A stretch of 60,000 nucleotides of DNA from Takakia lepidozioides. Taxonomy: Eukaryota; Streptophyta; Takakiopsida; Takakiales; Takakiaceae. The notes under the pieces were generated by a model that saw only the letters and a program-made list of their open reading frames with translations, did no database searches and was not told the origin of the DNA. Positions 44,931-56,969 of this stretch are shown one piece after another; within the stretch, counting starts at the first letter, position 1, and the number at the start of each line of letters is the position of its first letter. Location of the stretch: assembly GCA_030704615.1 (NCBI GenBank), contig CM060731.1, positions 76,676,756 to 76,736,755 on the forward strand. Direction: 5' to 3'. Made by a program: the position numbers and the translations under genes.

Positions 44931-46797
44931 GGCAGCAGATTTCCATCCTACCTTCGGCCTTGAAGGCCTGGAGTTCGCCCTGGATTTCATTACGAAAGGA
45001 TGACAACTCATGCACAATGGAAGGAACCAGTTCTTCTGTAATGCCTTTCACTCCAAGGTCCCCATCAGTATTCTCTAGGTGTCTACTGTCACTAGATAGA
45101 TGAGTGTGTTTCATGGGTTTAGAGAAGCCTGCCTTGGCAGCTTTGAGGCGAAGTCGTTCTTCAATTAATTCTACCATCTCATCCTCAGTAGTTTAAGTTT
45201 GTTTTTGAAGAAACACTTTCTCAGCTGGTGGAAGACCTTTCACAAAGCAATGCTTCAAAATAGCTGGTCTCTCTGAGGCAATTAGGACCAACTTACAAAT
45301 ATCAGTCCTTAAATCAAAGTAGTACTTCCACACACTGTCACCATAATGAAACTTTAAGTCTGGTGTAGTATAGGCAATGGGCTTTTCTTCACGAAAATGC
45401 TTCCGATCCAACTCTCTTGCCTCTACCCAAGTCAGATCGTATTTGTCTTTGATGTTGGACTCAAACAGCTGCCTGACTTCTCCTTTGAGACAAATACGAA
45501 AAGACTTTACTTGGAATCTTGCTGGTACACCATTCATTTCGGTACTGATTTCAAAAAATTCTAAGAAAGACTCAAAATCTGCCCCTAAGTTGAATTCAGG
45601 GTACTGTTGCTTATGCATTTGCTCGTCAGGTTCAGACTTTCGAGAGGGAGCATCAGAGGCCTCTGTTTGTCTCAGCAACATCTTCATGAGAGGGGGGCAA
45701 TCAGAAATCACCCCCATAGCTTCGCATAATTCTTCCACGTCAAAGGTAGGTGGAGAGTCAGCTGCCGGATCCTTCTGTTTGAAATCTCCGGACGACTCTC
45801 CCCTTTCATAGTTCTTTGGTTCATTAGCTGCTGTCTCTCCCCTCTCCTCCGCTGCACGTTGTTCCAACTCACTTAGCCCCATAGTCTCTTCTGCCTCCTT
45901 TTCTAGCATAGATCTTGTGAAAACAGACATGAGAAAAAGAAATACCCACTACCTGTCAGAAGGGGCACTGAGCTGCGAGTCCCAGCCAGTCACACAGTGA
46001 GAGGCGATGAAGCGATGTTTGTGCAGCAGGTACACTCCTTCACCCAAGAATCCCCACAACTCTTCCTCACTCTTGAGCCAAAAGGTAACCTGCACAATGC
46101 TGCGCACGATTTTCTCCTTCACCAACAGAGTATGGGTAGGGTACTCCTTTGCTGCCTCAGCGTTGTATATCCCCACCGTCTCCTGACGGAAGCAGACCCC
46201 TGGGAAAATCACTACATCACTGGGACAAAAGGGAAAATCAGTGTCTGGAATACCCGTGATCCGGTCCTCCCAAGTGAGCTCTCGGGTAGGGGTGGGCGGA
46301 ATCCTAGGCCTCAAATTAGCAAGAAGAATAGAGGTACCACCCTTAACTAACTCCCACAAACGCAGGGGGCTTGGTTTGCTAGGCGGCAGGAAGCTTTCAA
46401 GCTCGACACCCAATTCCCGACTCACAGAGAACTGGGGAATGCCCAACATTGCCCAGATGAGAGTCTCACCCCGTCCCAACTGCTCTTTAGCACTAGCAAG
46501 GGGTATTTGTAGGGAAACTTCCCTGGAATGAAGTTTGAGAAGAAGACGCACAACATAGGCCCCCTGAAGAGACTCGTGAATGCGGCGGCTCTGCTCCCTA
46601 CGCTCCGCTCTGGTGTGTATGGGCTTGGAGGCCTCCTTGCGAGCAGTTTCCTCGAAGGTCTTAGCCCAAAACTCAGAGGGTGTGTCCAGCGGAAGCTCAG
46701 GACGTGGGAGAAAGGTGGCAGGCGAGTTCGTAGATGTAACGAGATTCAAGCGCCTGGGTTTGCCGCATGCATGGAACCTCAAATTGATCGAGCTCAA
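44931..46797 (-). pseudogene. Gypsy element C gag-like frames
   Basis: Three minus-strand frames follow one another. 46,797-45,949 (282 codons, MSSINLRFHACGKP) has no recognised domain. 45,930-45,193 (245 codons) contains a gag-like block (ADFESFLEFFEISTEMNG, VKSFRICLKGEVRQLFE, LTWVEARELDRKHF). 45,177 onwards is a short helical frame (VELIEERLRLKAA) that runs into the CACTA end near 44,930. They lie downstream of the 5' LTR at 47,034, as expected for gag of element C. No pol genes follow. The first frame could be a family-specific extra protein. Confidence 0.65.
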
Positions 46798-47018
46798 ACC
46801 ACCCGCGCTCAGAGCTGGAGGCCATCGCGCTTGCTTATGAAAGTTTCAAAACACAGGGAAGCTTGAGCAGACAGACTCTCTCTCTCCCTCACTGCGCGAA
46901 ACACACACGCCGCCATTTTGCTATCTCCTCTCTCTGCAATCATGCCAGATCCCCGTACGCGATCTACTGCCCCAGGTACTTCGTACAAGCTAAATTCTCT
47001 GTTACCGACATTCCCTAC

Positions 47019-47033
47019 CCCCCATCTCCACCA
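47019..47033 (-). promoter_or_regulatory. Possible tRNA primer-binding site of element C
   Basis: Directly after the 5' LTR on the minus strand the sequence is TGGTGGAGATGGGG. TGG is the complement of a tRNA 3' CCA, and the zero-base spacing from the LTR is typical. Which tRNA would fit was not determined. Confidence 0.5.
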
Positions 47034-47552
47034 TGATTCCGGAGCTATGGATTTATTCCCCTCCCTCTACCGGACAAGGCTCTATAAGGGGGATGTAGTC
47101 GATAGAGGGGCTTGGCAGAGAAGACGGAATCTCACGAAGAGGACGCAACTGACTCAAACATCCAGAAACATTCATAAGAGCACTCAAGCACACCGTTACG
47201 CTCAGTACTCACACACGTAAGATGAAATCCACCACCCTTCCTGTCACGGAGATGGGTTTAAACAGTATTAGGGCATAATCTAATCCTAGCGCCACGCGGT
47301 ACATACACATAGGCTTTCCATATGTTGTACCAGCCTCACAATAGAAGAAGCCACATCACCCAGTTCCATTCTAATCTGATCCTAAATTATGTTAGAATAA
47401 GACAACATATAATAAAGCCGTAAGCTATTGCCAGCTCATCCTCATGCGCAAGGTGTAAGTTCATCCAGACTTCATCTTGGTTCCGTCCATCCCTAAATCA
47501 TCTGGAGCGCATCCTTCCTCTGTTCATCCAAGTCGAAAAAGCCCCAGCTCCA
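47034..47552 (-). mobile_element. LTR of gypsy element C (5' LTR)
   Basis: This is the second copy of the repeat at 18,746-19,280, in the same orientation, about 10% diverged by eye and 16 bp shorter (mostly a missing 14-base stretch near its minus-strand start). It lies only about 115 bases upstream of the telo-box of the RPS16 gene, so the LTR forms part of that gene's upstream region. Confidence 0.82.
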
Positions 47553-47667
47553 GAGGTTATGAGTATTTGCCCCTCTTCTCTACTTTGTTTTAAAAAAAAA
47601 AGTATTTGCAGTACACTGTTTTTAGAAGACTGGGTTCCCCATGTAACCTCCGGTTACGAGGGCCCGT

Positions 47668-47686
47668 CCCTAAACCCTAACCCTAA
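47668..47686 (+). promoter_or_regulatory. Telo-box of the RPS16 promoter
   Basis: CCCTAAACCCTAACCCTAA is a telo-box (core AAACCCTA), the motif commonly found near transcription starts of plant ribosomal protein genes and bound by Myb-type telobox factors. It lies about 120 bases before the start codon. Three units in a row could also be read as a scrap of plant telomere repeat, but the position argues for regulation. Confidence 0.8.
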
Positions 47687-47800
47687 CGTGTATGGAAGGC
47701 CTCGGGGTTGAAAAGCCGTCTCTCTTGGTGTCTTGTGTGTGCAGGCGTGGAGGTGGTGGCAGCCAGCCCTCTGTATCTTCCCGAGCTTGGGGAAGCAACG

Positions 47801-48223
47801 ATGGAGTCGGTGCAGTGCTTTGGACGCAAGAAGACGGCAGTGGCTGTGACGTACTGCAAGCGGGGGCGTGGGTTGATCAAAATCAATGGCTGTCCTATTG
47901 AGCTTGTGGAGCCTGAAATTCTGAGGTACAAGGCCTTTGAGCCTATCTTGTTGCTGGGCCGTCAAAAGTTTGCGGGTGTGGACATGCGCATCCGTGTCAG
48001 GGGTGGGGGTCACACGTCACAAATCTATGCCATCAGACAGAGCATTGCCAAGGCGCTCGTCGCGTTCTACCAGAAATTCGTTGATGAACAATCGAAGAAG
48101 GAGATTAAGGACATTTTGGTGAGGTATGACCGCACTTTGCTCGTTGCCGATCCTCGTCGCTGCGAGCCGAAGAAGTTTGGAGGGCGTGGTGCCCGTGCCC
48201 GCTTCCAGAAGTCTTACCGTTGA
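47801..48223 (+). CDS. RPS16: 40S ribosomal protein S16 (uS9), intronless coding region
   Basis: A 140-residue protein of the small ribosomal subunit, with its C-terminal tail in the decoding region. The family blocks are [59 protein letters not shown] and the invariant end [20 protein letters not shown] 47,801 was chosen because it gives the usual short N-terminus (Met-Glu-Ser-Val-Gln). The frame is open back to 47,708, but that extension includes a possible acceptor (tgtgtgcag near 47,744), so a 5' UTR intron is likely. Plant homologues are a few residues longer. It is intact and surely functional. Confidence 0.97.
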   Translation: MESVQCFGRKKTAVAVTYCKRGRGLIKINGCPIELVEPEILRYKAFEPILLLGRQKFAGVDMRIRVRGGGHTSQIYAIRQSIAKALVAFYQKFVDEQSKKEIKDILVRYDRTLLVADPRRCEPKKFGGRGARARFQKSYR

Positions 48224-50605
48224 GTGGAGCTGAGAACTTGGAGGGCGAGGAGGTGTATGGTTATTCTTTTCGGCTTTCTTCAGTGTGAACAGGAGAGTTT
48301 AGATAGGTGTTATGGGTTTTAGGGTTTATGCAGGGGGAGGTCGGGGTGCGGTTGCTGTTGCGTGGAATTTGAAGTGATTGAAGGTTCATAGCGAGCTGTT
48401 TGTTGGAAGGTCTGTCTGAACGCTTTCTTCAACGCGGGAAAATTTGAGCTGCTATTTGACATTTACAGGTCGTGCAATTTATCTGATTTAGGGAAGTTGT
48501 CTCAAGCTGATGGATGCTTCCCATGACACAGACTTGTAAACCATAGGTCTACCCTAGAACCTTGTGAGACTCCAGAGGGACACCCCTGGATGAGACTCTC
48601 TGAGAGGATTTTTGCTGTGAAAATACGCTGATATGCCTGTTGTCGTTTGCATTAAGCCTTTCTCTGACTGGCAATCAAAAGTTACTGTACTTGAGGGGGT
48701 TCTGTTTTAGTGGATTTATTGTTCTTCGGCAGATATTGGTTGGCGGAGAGCTGATTTGAGCGTCCAGTAATGGAGTCCTAACTGAGTCTGTACTACTTCT
48801 CTAAGGAGATTCCATCTATGAAACTGTTTAGCTACGATTCAGTGGTTCAGCATCATATCATCTCTCAAGTACATTCGTCATCTTCAGTTTTGGTCGTTTT
48901 AGAACCTACATCAGCTCTAATGTTTTGTTTCTTCCTGCATCCTCCTGTTATCAGCAAATATTGAGGTGCATTTAGCTGCATATATGTTACCTCTATTGTA
49001 TTGCTTACCTGTGCAGGCAGGCGAAATAGTTTTATTTTTAGAGTCGTGGATGGATCATCCATAATGAACCGGCAGAGACTCTCAAATGTATACTGACCAT
49101 AGTAAACCACCAAAGGGGCTGAAACGTAGGTGACCTATTCATTTCAAGCTCATGGCTGGCCTTTCTACACCCATTTGGGACTACTTCCCAAATTGGGACA
49201 GTCACCTGCAGTCTGTGTCTGCTTGTTGGTCAGCTGTTTTGAGTGGGGACCTAGTGGCGCTAGTAGTATATTAGTCTAATGTAGATCCTAACGTGCTGAA
49301 GCTTAGTCAGTGTGAGCATGAACCCTGCCACACAACATATGGGTGCCGGGCTTATTGCAGATTAAGAAAGCCCACCTTATGGCTACACAATGCTAGCCAC
49401 TAACAACAAGGCAAGGGGAAGCAAGTTGGTACATACTGAAAGTGAGAGTGTCAAACAGCTTTGAGGCTTGGCTATCATGTGCCCATCTTCCACTTATGTC
49501 TCCTGGCTTACCTCACAAGGACCAAGATTTCAGGTCAATTACGCAAGGATAACATCTGAGAACTTAAGTCTTCAACCACCTTGATTGACCCAAAAAGTTA
49601 AAAGTGTCTAACATCCACACAGATCTATAGACGCAGAGCCCATTCAGGGGCCATTGGATGGTTGAAGCCCCATTGAGCACAATATTTGGTTTTTTTCTCT
49701 ATCACGTCTTTAAGGATTTTTTCTAGCTGACATTGATGCTTAACACAGAAGACACTAATGACTACAATGTAAACACTACATGATGGCTTTTACAACTGAA
49801 GTTCCAATGCTTGATTTAGGCAAGGCAACAACAGGAGCAATTTTGAGTGTCTCAGTCTGTGTTTGGTACTAAGAATACCTGTCCTCCCAAAACCATTTCA
49901 CAATGAGAGTCCCAAAATTTGACCGACCTCAAAGGTTACAGTATGAAGACCTCTCCCCCCACCTGATATCAACTGAAAGTTGTAGTAATATAGCAGGTCT
50001 CTAGCTATAAAATGATTTCTGTCACAGACTCTCCTAGAGTGAAGCCATCAGTACAGCCTTGTCATGGGGCCCTCTCTGCGTTTATTGCACTGCAGCCAAA
50101 ACGGAGGTGCAAGCTCTCTGGCAGCGGTTTGCACTTCCACTTGGCAGCACTTGGCCCTTCATGCCGTTGCCACATGGCCTCTCTCTTCTGGCAGTTCTCT
50201 ATGGGCCTTGGGCCACCCTGTGCTCACTTTCATATCCAACTCTCTGAAGCTTTCAGCTCAAGTTCTTCCATTCTCTGATATTTCTGGCTCTATCTTATGT
50301 CTGTCTTTGGGTTGTTGTCCTCTGATTCAGCTGTTTGTGAGTATCAGCCTCTCCCATAGACGACCTCTCTTTCTACCTACATCCATCTCTGTTGGCTTGA
50401 TCAAGAGGCCGCTCTAAGTCCCGATTATTTCAATATCCTTATTCCAGGGGCTCGGAAGCACTTTGAGCTTGCTTCCTGTCTTTCTAAGCTCTTTTGGACG
50501 AAGTGGGTTTTAGGCTGCGGTGTTTTTACAGGTAATAAGGGCTGTATATGCCTGTCTCTGGATTAGTATTGGTTTGAGGTGACGTTACACTGTCAGGAAG
50601 AAAAC
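48224..50605. other. RPS16 3' region and intergenic DNA
   Basis: The first part should be the RPS16 3' UTR. The rest is T- and CT-rich with no recognised gene, RNA or transposon. Overlapping frames at 50.0-50.4 kb show no domain and look like shadows of CT-rich DNA just before the next gene. Confidence 0.4.
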
Positions 50606-52759
50606 ATGGCGCAACAGCAACAGACAACGGTAATTTCTCTTTCCTGAATTTACTTGGATGCTAAAGTAGACGATCGCCCACATTTCGAGTGTTAGAGCCG
50701 TGATCTTCGAGAATATTTCGAAATCAGAAGATTTGGTGGTTAATCTCGAGACACTCATGTTACCGAGTCTGTGTATGTGTACTATAATCGATACATCTTT
50801 GAAGTCTAGGTATAGCTATACATATGAAGTGGTTAAGTTCGGAAAAAAAGTTGATAGTACGCTGTACTTCCTGAATTGAATCTTCATGGAATGTCGATTC
50901 AAAACAATATACAGTTGTGGGCAGTTGTGGAATGTCCCCTAGAGACATCCCGGGTGCTCTACAAAAATGGTCTCAACTGTTTCAGGCCAAAATTGTTCAG
51001 ATTCCAAGATCTCTGTGCATCATTTTGGAGGTGACATTTTTGAAAGCTCCGTAGGCTTGACATTTCTTTGCACAAGTTATAAGTTAGCTTATGATTGTGG
51101 AGCAGTTTGCTGGGACGTTCAAGTGATTATCAACCTGTCCCAGCCACTAGGGGATTCGTCGAAAATCTGTGCTCAGAAATTGCGATGGTGTAAGAGGACT
51201 TGGACCGTGTGTGGAAGAACCTACGTACCCTGCATTATGCCCGGTGATATATGCAGCTTTGTGGTTTGTGCTTAATATTTTAAAGTCTCCGGTTTCGGGC
51301 TGAACTGTACAGCAGGCGGATGGAAAATCCGGAGGACAGCAGAGGGAGGGGGATGCAGCCATGCCATAGTCAGCACAACATCGAGCAGAGCAGCTGGTGC
51401 GTGAAGCAGCCGCTGCTCAAGAAGCCGCGCTGCAGGTACTCATGCGTAACTAATCTCAAAACTCCAGATTTTCATAGTCAGTCTAGAGCTACTCTTGAAG
51501 CTCATGTAGTTTTTGGTGTGCGTATAATGGCATGGGAAGGTGTTTGGGTTATCTCATTATTCCGTGCATGCACATACTGGTGCTTCATGTGAGCAGGCGA
51601 CCAACAAAGCTACACAGAAGCAAATGGAATCGATGCAAGCCGCGCGGGTGGCTGCTGAGGAGGCCATGCAACATGAGGCAGTTGTAAAGGCTGCTGTGAA
51701 GGAGGTTGCCGAAGCGCAGAGGGAAGCAACTTTGAAGACCCTGCAAACCGGCACATTGCAGAACCTTGTAGAGAGGACTGCATACGCAGCTGCTGCAAAG
51801 ATGGGGCAGAAAACACCCACACCACTTGCACAATATACTGGAAGTCAGGTTTGTGTCTCGATCGAATGAACTAGGTAGACAAGTATGTATGATCATGTAG
51901 ATTTTCCCTTCTCTACCTCTGCACAGTTTGAAGCACTCGACCACTCGAGCAGATCTTCACCCGTGCTTCAACCTGTGCAAGTCATAAGCTTTGAAAGGCT
52001 GTACAAATGACTTTGGTCGAATTCTGCTCTTCATGAAAGATTTTTGGTAGCTCGGGTTTAGATATCTTGGTGGAACAAAGTTTGTCGGAGGTATCTGATC
52101 TGTATATACCTCAACACGTGGCCGACCCTTCCCAACAGATAGCACCGGTACCTACGCAACTGCCTGCAACTCAAAGCGTCTGGCAGCGGCCGCAAATTAA
52201 CACCGCTTTCAACAGTCCGAGTCCCTTTTCTGGCCAGCAACCACCACCACCACAACCAGCATTTGGGGTAGCAAGCACTTTGCAAGAGAATGTGGGTGCA
52301 CAGCAACCAACTCAATTTTTGAGGACTTCGGCTTATGATCAGGCGGTCCCCATCCATCAGTTTGCACCAATACAGGTAGCTGTTAGCTCCCCCCCACCCT
52401 TACTTTCCCAATCCGCCTGTGCTAGGAGGGAGGGAGTAATGAGAGCATACATACGATCTCTGCAGATTTCTTTCAATTGAGGTGTAACATGGAAGATGTA
52501 CGCTTAGAGATCTCGTTATATGACACCTTAGTAAGTGGGGGTTCAATGGCACCTTAGTCTCTTATCCGATTTTTCCAAATCGGAGAACTGTATATGAAAT
52601 TTCGAGGAGCTGATTGGTGACTGGGCTAATTTGTACCTGCAGACAGGAGTAGTACAAGGAGCGCCAGTGGCGATAGCATCGCAGCAGCAAGGATCGTTCC
52701 AACCATCTTTTCCGTCGTACCCCCAGGAGCAAGGTCCCACTCCTATGCAAGAAGGATAG
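50606..52759 (+). CDS. Unrecognised Ala/Gln-rich coiled-coil protein, six exons
   Basis: Exons 50,606-50,629, 51,370-51,435, 51,597-51,848, 51,927-51,980, 52,091-52,375 and 52,643-52,759 join in one frame: 265 codons plus TAG, all introns in phase 0, all GT-AG. The protein starts MAQQQQTT. It has a long Ala/Glu/Lys/Gln helix that should form a coiled coil (HRAEQLVREAAAAQEAALQ, then MESMQAARVAAEEAMQHE, VKEVAEAQREATLKTLQ), and ends in a Pro/Gln/Ser-rich tail (SPFSGQQPPPPQPAFG, QEQGPTPMQEG). There is no signal peptide or membrane segment. I do not recognise the family. The acceptors of exons 2 and 5 were chosen to keep the frame; an earlier acceptor for exon 2 would run into a TAG. Confidence 0.65.
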
Positions 52760-52845
52760 AGACCTCAGATAGCTCTTGGACATGTTCTCAATTAAATTTT
52801 GCGGCTGTTACTGTAGATGATTTGTCGCGTATTGTGGCGGGATTC

Positions 52846-53131
52846 CTCCATTGCAATAGAACTTTGGAAAATGTTTCCAACATGCAGGTTCTTTAGAAGA
52901 GCTGTTCCACATCCCCACTTTGGAACTCTGTCATCTCATGCTTGATTCTACCAGTTGTACAAAATTTTGGAAACTACAAACAATGCTTCTCCATTGCAAT
53001 AGAACTTTGGAAAATGTTTCCAACATGCAGGTTCTTTAGAAGAAGAGCTGCTCCACATCCCCACTTTGGAACTCTATCTCATGCTTGATTCTACCAGTTG
53101 TACAAAATTTTGGAAACTACAAACAATGCTT
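52846..53131. repeat. Tandem duplication, 143-bp unit
   Basis: CTCCATTGCAATAGAACTTT recurs at 52,846 and 52,989. The copies agree almost throughout, ending ACTACAAACAATGCTTC, with small differences (GAAGAAGAGCTG versus GAAGAGCTG; a missing GTCA). It lies just after the 265-codon gene, probably in its 3' UTR or beyond. Confidence 0.85.
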
Positions 53132-54209
53132 CAACTCCTGTAACCCTTACAGGAAGGATATTTCATATTCTTGCTAGCAAATCACACATGCATCTTGAGA
53201 TCTAGGGGTTTAGGGGCTTATCTAATTGGCCATCCCTCTGAAGATGGGGCCCTCTCTACCAGCTAACCCTGCCAGACTGCATTCAATGCAAGCTGGGCAG
53301 AGGGCGGCGCCCCACAATCTGCAGGACCACCCGTGCCCAAGATCCGAGCAGCGGGCAAGGCATATGCAGACCGATTATCCCCCGCATGACCCAAGCTTAT
53401 ATAGCTTTCAGTACATCCTCTTCTTCGTGCACTAGTTCGCCTCTACTTAATGGTTCTTGTTATGTAGCCTGAGCACTGCTTTCAAGGAGCTGGCTGGGTA
53501 AAATCCACTCATTTCAATTCACATTTTGAGGGACAACTGACAACCCATCTTACTGTCATACTGACAGCACGATTTTTGAAAAATACTATCATTAGCATCT
53601 ACCTGGTTACAGAGGAGAGCCGAGACAACAGTTGTCGAGGCATGTCAGAACTTTTCAACCAATGCTTCGTTTGCTCAGTAGACACATACAAAGTATGCTT
53701 ACACCTTTAAGATAATATATTATACGGCTCAGATCAGCACGAGCCATAGCTCCATTGGACACTGTAAATCGAGGTCAAAGGGAATATCCACCGCCCCACC
53801 AATTGAGCAAAGAATAACTGTTCTCTCAGGTCGGATGGTTGTTTCTTTCCTGATAAAGGCTGTCCACAATGGTCACTCATGTTGACTCCAACAGACTAGA
53901 GCTCTAGAGAGCTATCTTCCTGGGGCGTAGGTGCTGACTTGATGGAACTCTCAAGGAACAATTGTTCTCTCGGCAAAAATGGTTGTTCTCCTGATAAAGA
54001 TGGCCAGAAACACTCATGTAGCTGCAAACAGCCTTAGGGCCCTAACAAGAAGACTTGGTGGGCTCAAATCTTTCCGATCTACATTAATGAGATGAACTGT
54101 GGAATAAAAACCCTTCAGCCTGGAGTGATCCACATCACTGCAAGCTTCAATTTATGAGTAGAGATCAACCATCCTTTTGATCAAAATTTAATGTGTAATC
54201 CACAGGTGC
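53132..54209. other. Intergenic DNA between convergent genes
   Basis: No gene is recognised. It contains the 3' ends of the plus-strand 265-codon gene and the minus-strand FBPase gene. Two similar phrases with CTGATAAAG(G/A) and GGTTGTT (53,835-53,870 and 53,965-54,005) suggest a small diverged duplication. Confidence 0.35.
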
Positions 54210-56329
54210 TCAGTCCTCATCATCAGAGTTAACCACCTGTTGAACATCTCCATAGCCTTCAAGCTCGGATACGTCTGCCCTGCTTCCTAGGAAAAGAGGC
54301 ACTCGATGATACAATTGGGCAGGCTGGACTTCCAAGATGCGTTGTCTGCCATCACTGCATTTCCCACCACCATGCTCAACCAAATAGCTGAGTGGGTTCG
54401 CCTCATACACTAAATGGAGGTTGGGCCTTGGATTCATAGCTATCCCACCATAGAGAATAGTGCGGTGAAGATCAGCTACCATCGAACAAATGTAGCGTGA
54501 TGAGTATCTTCTTGGATTTTGGCCTTTCCCTTGCCGGATGGTGTCAATGTACCTCCGCAATGCTGGTGGCCAATCAAAATACCTTGCATCATTGACCGAG
54601 TATATTTGCCCTGCAAAAATGAATCAATTTTCCACTCTGTTATTCTGCAGTGGCTGGTGGGTTTCCATCTGAAGGCAGAAGACCGAGAGGCAGAAGACCG
54701 TGGTAATATTTTTTGCTACTAATCTCAAGAGTTTAGCATGCATGTGCTACTCACTGGTCGGCTCTGCATACAAGGAATAAGAAAACAGTGAGACAAAGGC
54801 GGCCACCTCTTTCAGGAACTCGAATGTCAGGATGGGTCAGCACAAACTCGCCAATCTCCCGATCCAAGGTGAAACCATGTAATCCGGACCCAACTGAGAC
54901 ACTTAACATGGTTGCTGACGAATACAAGGTATAGCCTGCAGCCACCAGCCTCTCTCCTCTTTGCAACGTATTGATCGCTGCCTTCTCTCTTAAGGCTAAA
55001 TGGTCAGCTTCTGGTAACCGCAGATAAATACCAAGAATGGTGCCAGTAGGTGTGAAAGCATCAACGCTGTCGGATCCGTCCAGGGGATCGAAGACCACGA
55101 CGTAGGGACCCTCCCCGAACCAAGTTGGTTCATCATCCTCTTCAGAGGCAATGGCTGCTACTTTTCCTGAACTCCTGAGGGCCGCCTTGAGTATGTTATT
55201 CTGCCTGCCAGCAAAGTGTGTGCGGCGTCAAATCCTTGAGATCCATGGATACATATTGAGCAACCTTCCGATTACATGAAGCTATCAGCACAACAATACA
55301 TTATATGTAGTGCAAGTTACGTCACCAAGGCATACAGAACCTTTTAGCAAGGCACTTTCTAACAGCACGAGCATTTCCAAATAGTTATCTCTAGCACTGA
55401 AGATAACTCCCTTCATCACCACTGAAGAACCACCTCCAGTGCACGAATGCTATGAATGCTAAAGCAAAACACTATTCTGAGAGGGGGATGCTGCCGTTAG
55501 AAAAACGTTCAAGAGCTGATGTCATACGAAAATGAGAGTGTGTTTGACTCGATACCAATCTTTAAACCCTCAGTCGAGAGCAAGCCCCATTTCTCCCGAA
55601 CAAGGGGAACCCAACGACCCTGAAGGCTGGAAAGTCGAAAGGATTGCCGGACTTATTAGAAATCGTGAGACTAATATATTGCCTAGAGCTCGGTTGCATA
55701 CTAGAGTCCTTTTGATGTCAATCCAGTTTCGACGGCAAGAGATCACCCGAAGGCACTCCTTACTTCAGCGGAAACGGCGGAATTGACTAAGATGCTGGTA
55801 CAGTCCAATGAGCAGACATTGCTAAACCGTACTTTCAAGGACCCCTGAGGACGCAGCTTAAACCCATTTCACTCAGTCCAGGAAAATATGCAAGGAGCAA
55901 TGAAACACCCACCGAAATCACATTTAACGACTTGGAAGAATCCCGGCCCCCTCCCACATCAGATTCAGAGGCCCATGCTTGAAGATCCGTTGGGGATGCC
56001 AAAAGTGAAGCAATGTGCTTGCAAGCAGCCTGCACATGGGTCAGCAGCACCACCATATCCACATCCACGTTGGAACCTTCAGTGCCCAAAAACGCAGTCA
56101 AAGTGATGATCCCCTCGGCATTGCGGGCTGCCGCATACGGGCTCACTGGGGAACGCGCGAAGGATGGTTTGCTTGCCACAGGCGGAGGTTTCCGCATTTT
56201 CGCAGGTGATGAAAACCAGCGCTCAAACACCGAAGGCGATTTCGGAATATATGCAGAGGGAGGAGGACTGTACGTATACTGAGGAGGGGGAGGGGGAGGG
56301 GGCCGAGGCGGTTTTCTCATAGACGACAT
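54210..56329 (-). CDS. Plastid fructose-1,6-bisphosphatase, redox-insensitive type (cpFBP2-like)
   Basis: It removes the 1-phosphate of fructose-1,6-bisphosphate. Exons on the minus strand: 56,329-55,913, 55,200-54,807, 54,610-54,210; the joins are in frame (phases 0 and 1). Motifs: SNVDVDMVVLLTHVQAACKH, ASEEDDEPTWF, the metal-binding DPLDGSDSVDAFTPTGTI, QRGERLVAAGYTLYSSA, QIYSVNDARYFDWP, RYICSMVADLHRTILYGGI and YEANPLSYLVEHGGGKCSDG. The Cys-bearing loop of the thioredoxin-regulated plastid enzyme is absent and the LRLPEADHLALREKA loop matches the second plastid isoform. The N-terminus is Pro-rich (PPRPPPPPPP), then Ser/Ala-rich, consistent with a transit peptide. ATG 56,329 is my choice; ATG 56,482 would add a hydrophobic N-terminus. 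Confidence 0.93.
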
Positions 56330-56969
56330 CACTCTGTGCAGCGTTGGCGATGGCCCCGGTGGCGTTCTCTGCGTCCTCGTGAAGGAGAAGGAAAAGGGCG
56401 TTGCTGCTGTCGACCTCGTGCGAGACCATTTATGGGAGACCAGAGGCACAAAGACGATGAGAAAGAGGAAGAAATAGTTCATAGGGAATCCTTCCCCCGT
56501 GAGAAAATTTTCATCAATCTGCACACACACTATCTATCACTCCTCTACACCATTTCCAGCTCACTCTCTCGCACCTGGGAGCTACATCACCCTCTCTGCA
56601 CCTTCCTCGCCTACATCCTCCTGCCTACCAACTACCAACCTCGCTCCGCCATCGCCAGTCCCACCCCAAGCTCTCCTCCTCTCCGCCCCTCCCATCTGGA
56701 CTCCATAGCCGCGTTGCTTCAGACCAGCGAGTGTGCAGGAAATGGGCAGGAAACACCAGCGAGCTTTTCAAATCCAGCGGGGCGGGCAGTACCCTCTTTC
56801 GCCACCCTTTTACCCCCATCTCTCCCAACCCCTCTCTCCCTTAATAAAACCCTAAAAAAGAAACAAAAGAAACAAAAAAAACCAAACCCATTGCCGGTCC
56901 CTAACCGATCGGCAGGTGCACAAATTTTCCGCAAAATCCTAACAAACGTCCTTGCGTGTACACACAATT

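Noticed and set aside
47668-47686. Interstitial telomere or chromosome end
   Set aside because: Only about three plant telomere units occur, at promoter distance from a ribosomal protein gene where telo-boxes are usual.
47708-47800. N-terminal extension of RPS16
   Set aside because: The open frame upstream of ATG 47,801 has no counterpart in the family and contains a likely intron acceptor.
50606-52759. Identification as plastid import protein Tic40 or a peroxin
   Set aside because: Pro/Gln-rich tail and coiled coil are only compositionally similar; the diagnostic C-terminal repeats and membrane segment are missing.
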